Source: Paralichthys olivaceus (Eukaryota > Chordata > Actinopteri > Pleuronectiformes > Paralichthyidae). Taken from it: a stretch of DNA of 64,000 nucleotides. This document shows, piece after piece, positions 11,166 through 21,424 of this stretch (the first letter of the stretch is position 1; every line of letters starts with the position of its first letter). The notes under the pieces were generated by a model that was given only the letters and a program-made list of their open reading frames with translations, did no database searches and was not told the DNA's origin. A program made the translations under genes and the position numbers. Location: assembly GCF_024713975.1 (NCBI RefSeq), contig NC_091116.1, positions 3,372,463 through 3,436,462 on the forward strand, read 5' to 3'.

Positions 11166-11196
11166 CCTAACCCTAAACCCTAACCCCTAACCCTAC
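11166..11196. repeat. degenerate telomere-like (CCCTAA)n
   Basis: About five CCCTAA-type units with extra A or C bases (CCTAACCCTAAACCCTAACC...). Too short to be a telomere; an interstitial telomere-like tract. Confidence 0.7.
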
Positions 11197-11639
11197 CATA
11201 CTAGGCCCAAACCCTACTTTTTCTAATACACTATATAAGTAACTGTGATCTTCTCTATCAAATGCTTTGTTTATATCTAAATTTAAGATTATCCCTCCTT
11301 TCATGTGTGCTATTGTGTCCCTTATGCTACTTATTGTGTCTGCTATGTCCCTTCCTGGTATGCTGTAAGCCTGTGTGTATTCCTGTGTATATTTCTTGGC
11401 TTAGACTAATAAACTCAACAAAAAAAACATTAAATCTATCCATGTGAATGTGTACAAATAAAGTATATTGTTGTCTTAAGGCCCCCTCCACTGTCCCCAG
11501 CAAAGTGGGAGCACTGTCAAAGGTTTTATTTCACAATTTCTACACTGTGGCCCAAATGTGTTTTTCAGCATGTAAATGGAATACAAAGTAAATTGAGGAA
11601 GTAAATAGTATATAGGCCTAGGCTGATAATCAATAAATC

Positions 11640-12130
11640 AATTAATCGCACGATAAATTAAAATGAACTCAATAATTTTTCCGGCCTCGATATATTGCCA
11701 TGTGCATGCATGTTTGTTTTCCTCATCTCTTGCCTCCAAGCTGGCTGGATGACAAGAGGGTTCACTCCATGCTCAGTCTCAGCACCTAAGCGCGTTTGTT
11801 CCATAGCGGAATGAACGGAGTGAACCCTCTTGTCAGTCATCCAGTCTCTTTGTCTCTGTGGGGGAGGCTGGACTGCTAGCATTGGCTACACACACAGAGT
11901 GCAGCAAGTCAGCCTCGTGCGGAGCAACACAAGGCAAAAAGATGATTGCAAAGCCAAATGCCACAGCCCTGGTGTGGGAATATTTCGGCTTCAAACTATT
12001 TAGAGAAATGCTGCAAACGTTTGACAGACAGTACGAATTGCCTGCGTGAAAATACATGTCACAAACGGCAATTCCAGAACTTTACAACAGAGTCTATTTT
12101 ATTGTTTTTTGTTTGTTTTATTTATTTAGG
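11640..12130 (+). mobile_element. internally deleted hAT (ZBED-like) element
   Basis: Reading from 11,938, MIAKPNATALVWEYFGF is the start of a hAT BED-finger domain. It is joined directly to FREMLQTFDRQYELPA, a stop, and KYMSQTAIPELYN, which lie well downstream in full hAT transposases. The zinc ligands in between are gone. The element is a non-autonomous deletion derivative and could not make transposase. Confidence 0.65.
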
Positions 12131-12370
12131 ATATTTAAATGTTCTTGAAATTACAATTACAATGGTAAAAAAAGAAAGATCCATTTATTACCTCTGTTTG
12201 TTTATTGGTTTATTTGTTTGCCAGATTACTAAAAAAAAGAATTAACCTTTTTCTACCAAACTTGATGAAGGGGAGGAACCCAGTTAATGTGGATGCATGT
12301 GTGGATTCAGGTTTTTTATTTTTTTCACTTTCACAGGAAATTCTCAACATTTTATGTAAAGAAATAGGTT

Positions 12371-12433
12371 CCCCGCCATCAGGGAATCGAACCCTGGTCT
12401 CCCGCGCGGCAGCCATTGATTGTTTAGCTAAAC
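12371..12433 (-). pseudogene. tRNA 3'-half relic plus 12-bp palindrome
   Basis: On the minus strand, GCGCGGGAGACCAGGGTTCGA onward looks like the anticodon-stem end and T-arm of a tRNA-Asp/Gly type gene with a good B box. The 5' half is replaced by sequence containing the perfect palindrome GTTTAGCTAAAC (12422-12433). Related modules occur at 18,526-18,587 and near 22,727. Confidence 0.6.
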
Positions 12434-13470
12434 GGCCCTGAACACTTTCCCATTCATTGTCTATGGTAGTGCTAAACTACTATGGACGTAATGCTCCTCC
12501 TGGCCACTGAACATGTTGGCGCTGTTTTTAGCTTCATCTCCAGTTCTCTTCCTCGATTTTAGGAACTTCAAGGACTGACTGAAGAAGAAGTATCAGGAGT
12601 ATTGATCTCAACAACAACTTTGTGTGTCTGTTTTCACCAACAAAGGTAAGCGATCCCGCTGTCCTGACATTGTTCGGGAGTTTGTTCATCCACTGAGGTG
12701 CCAAAACAGAGAAGAGTCGCAACTTCGCTGAGCGGGCTTTGTTTGCTCTCAGCGATGGGGGTACCAGTCGGCCAGCTGATGAACGAAGTGCTCTCACTGG
12801 GGCATGTGGTCTGACCAGTGTTTGGAGGTAGATGGGTGCAGTTCCATTGACGGCCTTGAAGGCCAGCACCATCATCTTGAATCGGATGCAGGCCCCAACA
12901 GGAAGCCAGTGGAGGTCACGGAGGAGGGGGTCACATGGGAGAATTTGGGAGAGGCTGGGAGTACAGCCAAGAGGGAGTTGCAATAGTCCAGGTGGGAGAT
13001 GACCAGCACTTGGACCAGGAGTTGTGTTGTGTCTTTTGTGAGGGAAAGACCGGATCCTGCAGATATTGTAGAGGGCAAACCTGCAGGATCGGGCCACATC
13101 AGTGATGTTGGGGGTGCAGGACAGTCCATTGTCGAGGATTACGCCCAGGTTCCTTGCCGTCGACGAAAGTGATACCGTGACATCCTCGACAGTGACTGAC
13201 AGGTCCATATGAGGGCAGTCTTTCCCCGGGATGAAGAGCAGTTCGGTTTTCTAAGGTTGAGTTTGAGGTGATGCACAGCTGTCCAAGCGGAGATGTCTGC
13301 CAGACATTCCGAGATGCACGTCACAACGTGAGTGCTGGAGGAGTATGTGGGAAAAGAGAGGAACAGTTGGGTGTCGTCGGCATAACAGTGGTAAGAGAAT
13401 CCATGCGATGTGATTGCAGAGCCTAGTGATCTAGTGTATAGTGAAAACAGAAGTGGTCCTAATACTGAGC
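12405..13470. repeat. direct duplication, copy 1
   Basis: Matches 22,700-23,745 in the same orientation, including the palindrome, about 250 bases of non-LINE flank and the 3' part of the LINE. Copy 2 has an internal replacement near 23,195-23,240. Confidence 0.88.
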
Positions 13471-14745
13471 TTTGAGGGACACCAGTTTCCAGAAGGCAGG
13501 GATTGGACAAGGTGCCGTTTCATGTGACCTGAAAGGTGCGATTTGTCAGGTATGATGTGAACCAGGTCAGAGCAGAGTCAGCAATGCCAAGTTCAGCCAG
13601 AGTGGAGAGGAGGATTTGGTGGTTGACTTTGTCAAACGCAGAGGAAAAGCCGAGGAGAATGAGGACTGACGAGATGGACGAGGCTCTGGCGGCACAGAAC
13701 GACTCAGTCGCCGTGAGGAGGGCCGTCTCAGTGGAGTGACCAGTCCTAAAGCCTGACTGATTAGGGTCAAGGAGGTCATTTTCTGTAAGATAGGAGGACA
13801 GTTGGTTGTAGACTGCACGTTCCAGTGTTTTAGAGAGGAATGAAAGAAGAGATACAGGTCTGTAGTTACGGATGTCAGCTGTGTCGTGAGAGATGTCTTG
13901 GAGAAGGGAGGAGGGAATCGGGTCAAGGGAACAGGTGGTGGCACGGTTAGACGTCACTAGCGTGAGAACATCTTCAGAGGAGAGAGGGCTGAAGCAGGTA
14001 AGGCCATCAGAGGTGAGGTTTGGGGGAGGTGCTTTCTGGATGGGCATAGGAGTAAATGAGGAGCTGTTGTCTTATACTTTCTTGGTAAAGTAAGTTGGAA
14101 AGTCATCAGCAGTGAGGAAGGAAGGAGGGGGAGGAGTAGGAGGGGTGAGAATAGAAGAGAAGAGAATAAGGAAAATAGTTTCCTGGGGTTGGAGGCAGAG
14201 GAATTGATCGTTGACAGGTAGAAGGCAGATTTAGCTGCTGATACTGTTGAGGTGAAGTCAGAGAGGAGGTGGTGGTAATGGGCAAGGTCATCAGGATGAT
14301 GTGATTTTCTCCATTTTCTCTCTGCTGCTCGTAGCACCGATCTATTGGTTCGTAGAGATTCAGACAGCCAGGGAGGGGGGAGATGATCCTGCCGGTAGGG
14401 AGGTGAGAGGACAGAGAGGAGGGAGGATAGCAGAGTGGAGGAGGCTTCCTCAGTAGATATTAGTGAAAATTGGTCTGTAGATGGTAGTGAGGAAAGAACA
14501 GTAGAGGCGATAGCAGAGGGAGAGAGGGATTTCAGATTGCGGCGGGTGTTGACCGCGTGAGGTCTGGGGGCGAGGGAGGTGGTGAATTTTAAGGGGAGAG
14601 AGAAAGTGACAGTGTGGTGGTCAGACACAGTGATTGGGGTAACAGAGAGTGCTGAGGTACTACAGGACCTTGTGAAGACAAGATCGAGTTGATTCCCGGA
14701 CCGGTGGGTCAATGAATTCAGAGGAGCGCAGCTTCTCGGGGGGGA
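12534..14745 (-). pseudogene. L2/CR1-group LINE ORF2, 5'-truncated and broken
   Basis: Minus-strand translation gives, in order: end of endonuclease (LDLVFTRSCSTSALSVTPI, SDHHTVTF), a linker (WLSESLRTNRSVLRAAERKW), reverse transcriptase ([69 protein letters not shown] with catalytic YADD) and the L2-type C-terminus (LHWLPV, FKMMVLAFKAVNGTAPIYL). Several frameshifts and stops separate the pieces, and the start of the endonuclease is missing. The missing endonuclease region of this family is present at 44.7-45.1 kb in the opposite orientation. Confidence 0.88.
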
Positions 14746-14770
14746 TGTTGAAGAGTGTCAAGAAGAATGC

Positions 14771-14842
14771 TTCTCCCCGTCGGGGAATCGAACCCCGGTC
14801 TTCCGCGTGACAGGCGGAGATACTGTCCACTATACTAACAAG
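14771..14842 (-). tRNA. tRNA-Asp(GTC)-like gene, 72 nt
   Basis: The minus strand gives a complete 72-nt cloverleaf starting TCCTTGTTAGTATAGTGG, with CTGTCAC anticodon loop (GTC, Asp), T-arm GGTTCGATTCC and acceptor end CGGGGAG. Compared with the usual vertebrate tRNA-Asp, the first anticodon-stem pair is U-A instead of C-G: both sides changed, so pairing is kept. One acceptor pair is weakened to G-U and the D-loop differs by two bases. A and B boxes look usable, but no T4 terminator is visible just downstream. It abuts the truncated end of the L2-group LINE. Confidence 0.72.
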
Positions 14843-15928
14843 GATTGGTGCAATAACCACATCAACAGGACGGTGGCGCTGTTCTCTTAAGCATAAGTCA
14901 TTGTGTGTTGTGGCCTTGTACAGTGATCTGGAATTTGAAAAGTAATTTCCACTGAGGCCTAACATTGATAAGTTTGTGTTCCCTGTATTTATCTTTTTAA
15001 TTTCCAACAGCCCCATCAATGAACAACAACATGAGCCACATCTCAATGAGAGATCTTTAGAACACTCCTCCAGAGAAACCTTGTGTGGAGCCGGGCCTGG
15101 AGGAGCTGAGGAGGCTGCAGTTGGACAAACACTTCCAGAGCAGCAACACGTCAGAGGAATGGCAGATGACGTAATTCGTATACGGCGTGATTCACATCAG
15201 GACGACAAGAAGAGAGTTTTAATCACTGTGGGTGTACCAGGAGCTCACACACTGGATTCTGAGACTAGCTACTGCTTGATTTACTGTGTCTGAGTGATAG
15301 AACAGGATTTTCTGTATTTTTATAAACTTTTTAGTAAGTGTGGACTAAAACTTTGGAGAAGAAAATGGAAAAGGTTTTTCAGTCCACCTCAGTGACTGTG
15401 TCCATGCTGTGTTTCACTTACATTATTATTATATGATCAACTCGCTGATTTATACAAACAGTGTGAGAACCAGTAAACAGAAACGTGTAAATCACTCTAC
15501 CATCTCTCTCCAAATTTGCATGTCTTTGAGCCCTTTGTGTGTGTGGGGGATTGTGGGTTAAACTGCGTGTATAAACAAATGAAAATGAGTGTAAAAAGAA
15601 TTCCCCCTTGAGGGATCCATAAAGTTTCAATTATTAATTATTAAATCTCTTTTTAAAAAGTCAAACAAAAACCTGAGCCGTGACTTGAACCTTGAAATAA
15701 ACTTAAAGTTATTGTGTGTTTTGCTCTTTAAATGAAATTAAGCATTTTCTCTTGTTTAAATTTCAAATCAAAATGTTTACTACAGCCTGTTTACACTAAT
15801 TTATTAACTGGCTTGATGCTACTGTTGTTGATGATTATCATTAAAAACTAAATTGATCTATGTTGGATTATATCCACTGGATGGCATCATTGGTCAACTG
15901 GTGCGTGCATGAAGTAGAAAGTAATGCT
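14843..15928. other. no confident gene
   Basis: An open frame 14976-15293 (INEQQHEPHLNERSLEHSSRE...) has no recognised domain. A GGTGGCGCTGTTC segment near 14,870 resembles GGCGCTGTT parts of the modules at 12.5 and 18.7 kb. The rest is AT-rich and could be a degraded 3' UTR. Confidence 0.35.
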
Positions 15929-16029
15929 GCCGGTATCCACCTCTCAAGGGTAGGCTTTGCTCCAGATTGGGAGCCTATAATAACTGTTGTCAACCATGAA
16001 TGTTGTCAAAGTGGTTCCTCGATAACAAC

Positions 16030-16210
16030 AATTTCCTCACACGCAGTTTTGAATCTCTCTTCTGAAATCTCAAAGGACTCCTAGTAGCAAATTCTTTGCA
16101 AATAGATTTGGCTCCTCTCAGAAAACGGCTTATGGGACTCTGGTTGGGTTGGTTATGGTGTATTTACCAGTGTCAGGCCCTGGGGATTCACTGTTCATCA
16201 GTTTCTGTAG
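16030..16210. repeat. 5S/tRNA-cluster spacer repeat, copy 1
   Basis: This stretch, ending in the tRNA-Val 5' piece, recurs almost unchanged at 18,270-18,440, where it leads into the longer tRNA-Val relic. Confidence 0.88.
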
Positions 16211-16251
16211 TGTAGTGGCAGGCGAGAATTCTACCACTGAACCACCAATGC
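16201..16251. pseudogene. head-to-head tRNA-Val / tRNA-Gly 5' halves
   Basis: 16201-16218 (+) is the first 18 nt of tRNA-Val (GTTTCTGTAGTGTAGTGG). 16251-16219 (-) is the first 33 nt of tRNA-Gly, beginning GCATTGGTGGTTCAGTGG. The two halves are joined directly, so neither gene is complete. Confidence 0.8.
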
Positions 16252-16497
16252 TTGACTTTATAACAAAGGGCACCTTTTTTTTTTTTTTTTTTTACGAGGC
16301 CCATCAGATGTGCCATTATGCTCTGCCTGCACAGTTTGTCTGAAACTTTTCCAACTCAGATGTAAAGAGAGGTTCCTGCCATTCCTGTAATGTTCGACAG
16401 ATACTGACACCCGATTCTTGGCATGAGTGGCCAACTGTGCCAGGTAAGATAGGAGCAGGGTTTGTATTTCTTACTCAAGCCTTGAGCCTTGCTTTGC

Positions 16498-17036
16498 AAC
16501 CATGGAATCTTGAGGTGTGGGGGGGCGGGGGTTAAATTTTTCTGAAAAACAAGCTCAAGGTGCAATTTTGTCGTATCGTTGCAAGAAAAAAATCATTACA
16601 ATTTTCAAAAATGTCCTTCAGCAATATTGTCAGTGTTTCATATCCAGTTGTTTCCTTGATGCAGAGTAAACTCCCTGCTCTTTCATCTCTCTCTGCAAAT
16701 ATGACATTTTGAAAATGATATGTTAATAAAATATGAATAAAGTAGTGTTTTGACTACATATGGTCTTTTGAATGCTCACTCTCTTCCTTCAGTGATGATG
16801 CGAGGGTTCCGTATCCTTTTTTTTCTTTGATGAACAGTCTTTCCTGCTCTTTCCAAGATGTGTCTCCTCTGAAGCAGAAGCAACTGCACCATCTGCTGGC
16901 GGCAAAGAGAATCATCACCCTAATCCAAAGTTTTTCCACTTTGTGACCATTGACACTCTGGAGTTCCTTCAACTGTTTTATTGTGCAGGGAAAATAAACT
17001 GAAGGTGTCATTTTGTCTCCTCTGAAGCAGCAGCAA
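16498..17036. repeat. 5S spacer unit, copy 1
   Basis: The spacer from CCATGGAATCTTGAGGTG to the AGCAGCAACAGCGCCCTCTGC block recurs at about 17,248-17,790, and its later half again at about 17,800-18,085. These are diverged tandem units of a 5S-bearing array. Confidence 0.88.
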
Positions 17037-17064
17037 CAGCGCCCTCTGCAAAGAAAAGTCTAAA

Positions 17065-17174
17065 AAGCTTACAGCACCTGGTATTCCCAGGCGGTCTCCC
17101 ATCCAAGTACTAACCAGGCCCGACCCTGCTTAGCTTCCGAGATCGGGCGTGTTCAGGGTGGTATGGCCGTAAGC
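17065..17174 (-). pseudogene. 5S rRNA gene with 10-bp deletion
   Basis: The minus strand reads as vertebrate 5S rRNA from GCTTACGGCCATACC to GGTGCTGTAAGCTT, 110 nt. Compared with the copy at 18,103-18,222 it lacks 10 bases (ACGAGATCGG on the plus strand) between two GATCGG repeats, suggesting slippage. The internal control region in the 3' half is intact, a TATA box lies about 27 bases upstream and a T5 terminator follows, so it might be transcribed but not fold properly. Confidence 0.92.
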
Positions 17175-17199
17175 AATAGACTCCAGCCACAATACCTCC

Positions 17200-17206
17200 T
17201 TTATAC
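17200..17206 (-). promoter_or_regulatory. 5S upstream TATA box
   Basis: TATAAAG on the minus strand at about -27 to -32 from the 5S start; the same box precedes 18,222 and the 53.5 kb fragment. Confidence 0.7.
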
Positions 17207-17247
17207 ATGTGAATCATCACCATCCTCAATTGTTCTGTTGCTTTGCG

Positions 17248-17790
17248 ACCATGGAATCTTGAGGTGTGGGGGGCGGGGGTTAAATTGTTCTGAAAAACAA
17301 GCTCAAGGTGCAATTTTGTCGTATCGTTGCAAGAAAAATATCATTACAATTTTCAAAAATTTCCTTCAGCAATATTGTCAGTGTTTCATATCCAGTTGCT
17401 TCCTTGATGCAGAGTAAACTCCCTGCTCTTTCATCTCTCTCTGCAAATATGACATTTTGAAAATGATGTGTTAATAAAATATGAATAAAGTAGTGTTTTG
17501 TCTACATATGGTCTTTTGAATGCTCACTCTCTTCCTTCAGTGATGATGCGAGGGTTCCGTATCCTTTTTCTCTTTGATGAACAGTCTTTCCTGCTCTTTC
17601 CAAGATGTGTCTCCTCTGAAGCAGAAGCAACTGCACCATCTGCTGGCGGCAAAGAGAATCATCACCCTAATCCAAAGTTTTTCCACTTTGTGACCATTGA
17701 CACTCTGGAGTTCCTTCAACTGTTTTATTGTGCAGGGAAAATAAACTGAAGGTGTCATTTTGTCCTAGTATTGCAAGCCAAAAAATAATA
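17248..17790. repeat. 5S spacer unit, copy 2
   Basis: Near-identical to 16,498-17,036, differing by short indels such as the T-run length near 16,818 and 17,563. Confidence 0.88.
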
Positions 17791-18102
17791 ATTTGAATTT
17801 TCAATCATATCCTTCATTAACTATGTCAGGGTTACATAAACTGTTTTTTCCTTGATGCTGAGTAAACTCACCGCTCTCTCCAAATATGACATTTTGAGAC
17901 TGACATGTTGAAATGACACGGATAAAGTAGTGTTTTGACTACATATGGTCTTTTGAATGCTCACTTTCTTCTTTCAGTGATGATGCGAGGGTTCCATATC
18001 CTTTTTTTCTTTGATGAATAGTCTTTCCTGCTCTTTCCAAGATGTGTCTCCTCTGAAGCAGCAGCAACAGCGCCCTCTGCTCTTTGCAATGTAAAGTCTA
18101 AA

Positions 18103-18222
18103 AAGCTTACAGCACCTGGTATTCCCAGGCGGTCTCCCATCCAAGTACTAACCAGGCCCGACCCTGCTTAGCTTCCGAGATCGGACGAGATCGGGCGTGT
18201 TCAGGGTGGTATGGCCGTAAGC
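18103..18222 (-). rRNA. 5S ribosomal RNA gene, full length
   Basis: The minus strand gives a complete 120-nt vertebrate-type 5S rRNA: GCTTACGGCCATACCACCC start, CCGATCTCGTCCGATCTCGG intact, GGTTAGTACTTGG internal control region and GGTGCTGTAAGCTT end. A TATA box (18,248-18,254) sits about 27 bases upstream and a T-run terminator follows directly. RNA polymerase III would make the 5S RNA of the large ribosomal subunit. This is the only intact copy here. Confidence 0.96.
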
Positions 18223-18427
18223 GATAGACTCCAGCCACAATACCTCCTTTATACATGTGAATCATCACTCACTCGCAGTTTTGAATCTCTCTTCTGAAAT
18301 CTCAAAGGACCCCTAGTAGCAAATTCTTTGCAAATAGATTTGGCTCCTCTCAGAAAACGGCTTATGGGACTCTGGTTGGTTATGGTGTATTTACCAGTGT
18401 CAGGCCCTGGGGATTCACTGTTCGTCA

Positions 18428-18500
18428 GTGTCTGTAGTGTAGTGGTTATCACCTTTTCTTAACACGTGAAAGGTCCTCAGCCTGAAACTGGGCAGAAACA
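18428..18500 (+). pseudogene. tRNA-Val(AAC)-like, degenerate
   Basis: A 73-nt tRNA-Val shape, GTGTCTGTAGTGTAGTGG to GGGCAGAAACA, with AAC in the anticodon position. There are mismatches at acceptor pair 3-70 and in the anticodon stem, and the B box is degenerate (GCCTGAAAC instead of GGTTCGAAAC). Probably a pseudogene. Confidence 0.7.
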
Positions 18501-18525
18501 ACTTCTGTCTCAAAAAAATGTCTAT

Positions 18526-18587
18526 TGCATTAGCCGGGAATCGAACCCGGGCCTCCCGCGCGGCCTTCGAGAAAAGTTTAGCTAAAC
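18526..18587 (-). pseudogene. tRNA-Gly 3' half plus palindrome
   Basis: On the minus strand GCGCGGGAGGCCCGGGTTCG onward to GGCTAATGCA is the 3' half of tRNA-Gly. The 5' half is replaced by sequence containing the GTTTAGCTAAAC palindrome, as at 12.4 kb. Confidence 0.72.
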
Positions 18588-18599
18588 CGACCTAAACGC

Positions 18600-19966
18600 C
18601 TTTTAACATGCATTTCAATGATAGTGCTGAACCACAGTGTGGATGTAATATTCTTTTGGCCACTCTTCCGGCTGTGGCGCTGTTCCGACTTTTTCTATAG
18701 ACTCTCGGTCCTCCGATATTTTTTTTTTTTCCTTCAGGCAAACCTCTAACGGCAGACGGTCATAAAAGCGTGCATATTCACTGTCTATTGTTGATGTCAT
18801 TACGTGTTCTTACAGGGGCTGTGCATCATTCAAACATTCAAGTCATTTTCATTCGTCAAAGGTAAGACACGTTGTTTTATTTTCATAAAAGTTAGCCTGC
18901 TTTCTGATAACATTAGTTTGCTGCTGCTGCTAATTCGCTTGGTTGATGCGATAGAACTGCCCGGAATTAAGTTTGGGGTAATTATGGACTAAATAATGAA
19001 TGAACATCATGCTATTTGTTGAGATTGTGTGTGGTTTTTAGGTTGTTGCTTAATATCATATATTCGTCAGCGCGGTATTGACAGTAATGTCGTGTCAGCA
19101 GTTGCCTAGCACCACTCGCAGGGTAACGCAGAAGATTTGTGGTGAAATAACACGTCAAAGTATGAATGGACATGATCGTTTTATATATTTATATGCATAG
19201 TTTTCATGACGTGACGTTAAATAGTCTTGTCAGTCCGTTTATATCAATCTTATGTTGATAAGTTAACTATAGCCTACCTCAGCATTGCTCACTTGCTAAG
19301 AGACTGACGCTACAAACGTGTGTTGAAATTACATGATAACATGATTCTATTTCATATTTTTGTGTATCTGGTTTTGATGTTGTGATGTTAACTCATCTTT
19401 ACACCATGGATCTGTTACTCCTAAGATGTCTGACTAGTTAGGCTACATATTGCATCAACTAAAACAGCTGTACTACTAAGGGATTGATACCATCTCTTTT
19501 GTTAAAATACAAATGTGATATTAATATGTTCAAATTCATTTGGCAGAACTAGTAGTGCCAGAGTAGACTTTCAGACAAGCAGTAGAGGTCTGCCTACTGT
19601 ATTAATCAAGTGTAATAAGACTTTGATCTAGGCATTCACTTCTCCTACCCCCCCCCCCCCCCTCTCTCTCTCACACACACATAACTGCTCTCCAACTCCT
19701 GCTGTAAAGACCGTCCCACCCCCCTGTTGTTTTCGCGCCCACACACACACACACACACACATTGTGAGTAGATAAGGATCAGAGAGGTGTGATAAACTAT
19801 TGTCTTGACCCTATGAACTATTTCACTGCAAGCCCCCCCACACACACACGCACACACTGTACTTCCTCCCAGACTCAGAGGTGTGAGAAACTATTGTCTT
19901 TACCCTCTGAACTATTTGACTGAAGTTCATAGAAGATAACCCAAACTTATGTTTTTACTTTATGGT
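18600..19966 (+). other. 5' leader and intron of FGKYKG gene (proposed)
   Basis: A candidate 5' UTR exon ends with CAAAG|GTAAGAC near 18,860. The matching acceptor TTTATGGTAG lies at 19,958-19,967, just before ATG 19,975. Between them is an AT-rich stretch with C, CT and CA microsatellites (19,650-19,860) and no other ORF. Confidence 0.4.
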
Positions 19967-19974
19967 AGGTCAAG

Positions 19975-20560
19975 ATGCAGAGGGCGGTGTTCTTCCCAGG
20001 TAAGCTCAGTGTTGTGTTCCGCAAGGGACCAGGTGGATTTCTCTTACAGGAACCCTCTGCAGAAGCCAGACGGATCAAGGATGACCCCACTCGTCAGGAC
20101 AGGTCTGCCCTGAGAGAGGACCTCGTGCGGCAGAATGCCCTGGCTGCGGTTCGTCAGAGAGGGGGTGATGCCTCAGACAGGACGGAGGTGCTAGGAGACT
20201 ACATCCTGCAGTTTGGCAAGTATAAAGGGAAGGCTTTCAGGTGGCTTTTGGAGAATGATGTTGGCTCTACATGTTACCTTGTCAAGGATATGCGTAAGGA
20301 GGAGGCTGCAGGTCGTTTCAGGCCCGAGGGGCATAGCAAGGATAGTCTACTGTCCTTTGTGAATTATGCTCTGAGTTTTGCAGAGATCCAGTCTCTCCTC
20401 GCCTACGAGGCCAGGGGAGAGGGTGTGGTGACAGCCACATCAGAGGACGACCAGCTGGTTGGCTTTGGCGACAGGGCCAAGAGCACCTGGAAGGAGGAAG
20501 AGACAAGACCCACAACCAGACCCACAACCACACCCACAACCAACAGTCCGCCTCTGCAGA
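19975..20560 (+). CDS. FGKYKG-motif protein, 3' end disrupted
   Basis: From ATG 19,975: MQRAVFFPGKLSVVFRKGPG, then at about residues 80-130 the core LGDYILQFGKYKGKAFRWLL followed by ENDVGSTCYLVKDM, then GHSKDSLLSFVNYALSF and VGFGDRAKSTW. I recall many teleost genes of unknown function with this core. The FGKYKG motif also resembles the small bacterial DUF3820 family, which suggests but does not prove a link to nucleic-acid enzymes. After KSTWKE the frame enters Thr-Pro repeats and LINE sequence, so the natural C-terminus is lost. The splice acceptor just before the ATG supports the start. Confidence 0.6.
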
Positions 20561-21424
20561 TTCTGCCGCTTGGAACTGAAACAGGGACCAAACAGCCCTC
20601 ACATTCACACGGGCTTCCCTGGAGTGGCAGGGAAATACATTCAAGGATATGTGTTCCTCCCAACCGCAATAAGACTCTACAACTCATCTCCCTCTGTCAG
20701 AGCCACCATCACAGAACTGCACTAACATACCTGTCACCTTTGCACCATGTACCCTGCACTACACTACGTGTGTTAATTTAAACCACTTTAATATTACAGA
20801 CCTTTTTATAGAATAATATTGTCTTTTGCACATCCAGTCCATGTATTCTTACACTGCCAGTATATTGTATAGTCAAGTACTGATATTTATACCCTATTAT
20901 ATATTATATATCATATCATATTATATCATACTCTGCATATTCTCTGTATATTCTTCGGATTTACAAGTCTATATACACATATTTATACATGTGTACATGC
21001 TATTATTATATTATTATTATCACTACTACTACTACTATTATTATTATTATATATACTATTGCTGCCATTATTACTATATACTGCTATTATATTGGTATAA
21101 TTACTGTCTATATAAATATATATTATGTTATATTGTATACTATATATATATATATATTAATATATACTGTACTAATATTCTTATATACTGTCTAACAATA
21201 ACATTACCATCATATCATTATTACTATTATCATCATATTGCCACTGCACTACTTGTCTGCCTATTCATCTTGTGTTTCTGTTTTTGTTCTTTTTACCTAA
21301 ATGTTTTGTTTTGTTTTGTTCTATTGCATTGTGTTTTGTTGTGTTCCGATACACAAGCTGCTATGACACCTTAATTTCCCTCCGGGGATGAATAAAGTAC
21401 TCTATCTATCTATCTATCTATCTT
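20560..21424 (+). mobile_element. LINE 3' end with (TCTA)n tail
   Basis: It begins with a LINE ORF2 C-terminal piece (GKYIQGYVFLPTAIRLYNSS) and a stop, then an AT-rich 3' region, CCCTCCGGGGATGAATAAAG and a (TCTA)n tail at 21,404-21,424. It is 5'-truncated and inserted in the FGKYKG gene. Probably CR1/L2-group or Rex-like; the family was not settled. Confidence 0.65.

Noticed and set aside
11166-11196. Chromosome end or telomere seed
   Set aside because: Only about five degenerate CCCTAA units, embedded between LINE and unique DNA.
12600-12650. CAAAG|GTAAGC as a splice donor shared with 18,860
   Set aside because: The minus-strand LINE ORF2 C-terminus reads open through it, so the donor-like match may be chance; not used as evidence for an exon.
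14976-15293. Possible immune-receptor exon
   Set aside because: No leucine-rich-repeat, NACHT or other motif could be confirmed; left as unassigned.
20826-21374. 182-codon ORF rich in Tyr/Ile
   Set aside because: Low-complexity translation of an AT-rich LINE 3' region with tri- and dinucleotide repeats; no domain.
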